This document shows positions 19,929-20,000 of a DNA stretch of 20,000 bases, one piece after another (within the stretch, counting starts at the first letter, position 1; each line of letters starts with the position of its first letter). The translations under genes and the position numbers were made by a program. This stretch comes from Priapulus caudatus (lineage: Eukaryota; Priapulida; Priapulimorpha; Priapulimorphida; Priapulidae): positions 232,686-252,685 of the forward strand of contig NW_014577261.1 of the NCBI RefSeq assembly GCF_000485595.1, given 5' to 3'. Below the pieces are notes generated by a model. The model was not told the origin of the DNA, searched no databases, and was given only the letters and a program-made list of their open reading frames with translations.

Positions 19929-20000
19929 ATTTAATTTGTCTGTGCATTCGGGAATTTTAATTCGGGATTTATGCAACAAATTAAACGTGTGGCGCCGAAT

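Overview
This window looks like nuclear DNA from an animal, most likely an invertebrate. It holds dense di-, tri- and tetranucleotide microsatellites, no operon-like coding, transposon debris with terminal inverted repeats, and unique stretches in which CpG is frequent rather than depleted. The taxon cannot be fixed from sequence alone. I find no protein-coding gene, rRNA, tRNA or CRISPR array that I can support. Every long open frame lies in low-complexity repeat (GT/GC, GA, CT, CAG) where stop codons are rare by composition, and most such stretches are open in several frames on both strands.

Layout. 1-336 is a degenerate ACC-type trinucleotide satellite. 337-3010 is mostly unique DNA with a GT/GCGT tract and a CT/CA microsatellite. 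3011-3110 is a head-to-head (CT)n(AG)n block, a perfect palindrome. From its AG arm to about 5260 runs segment A, mixed-sequence DNA with GA and CTAT microsatellites. 5340-7350 is unique DNA with a CRE palindrome and an 11-bp minisatellite that repeats CRE-like sites. 7349-7703 is a run of G-rich and (GT)36 tracts. 7740-9440 is AT-rich, transposon-like DNA with a 417-bp inverted-repeat element. 9491-10605 is 1.1 kb of GT/GCGT. 10606-11224 is unique. 11225-14830 is segment B, a second copy of segment A in the same orientation, longer and full of one- and two-base indels, with its CTAT array expanded to about 0.93 kb. 14831-18371 is unique DNA broken up by microsatellites and minisatellites. 18372-18651 is a 280-bp MITE with long inverted arms. 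18709-19575 is a CAG/TAG-type array. The window ends in a (CA)n tract.

The two results most worth following are: (i) the A/B duplication, where copy B differs mainly by small indels and is about 6% longer between anchors, which looks more like uncorrected long-read sequence or a misplaced haplotype than an old duplication; and (ii) two non-autonomous DNA-transposon candidates, at 18372-18651 (repeated 11-bp subterminal motif, CTAG or TA target) and 8713-9129 (CAGTGG termini, 5-bp direct repeat). I found no previously undescribed gene system.
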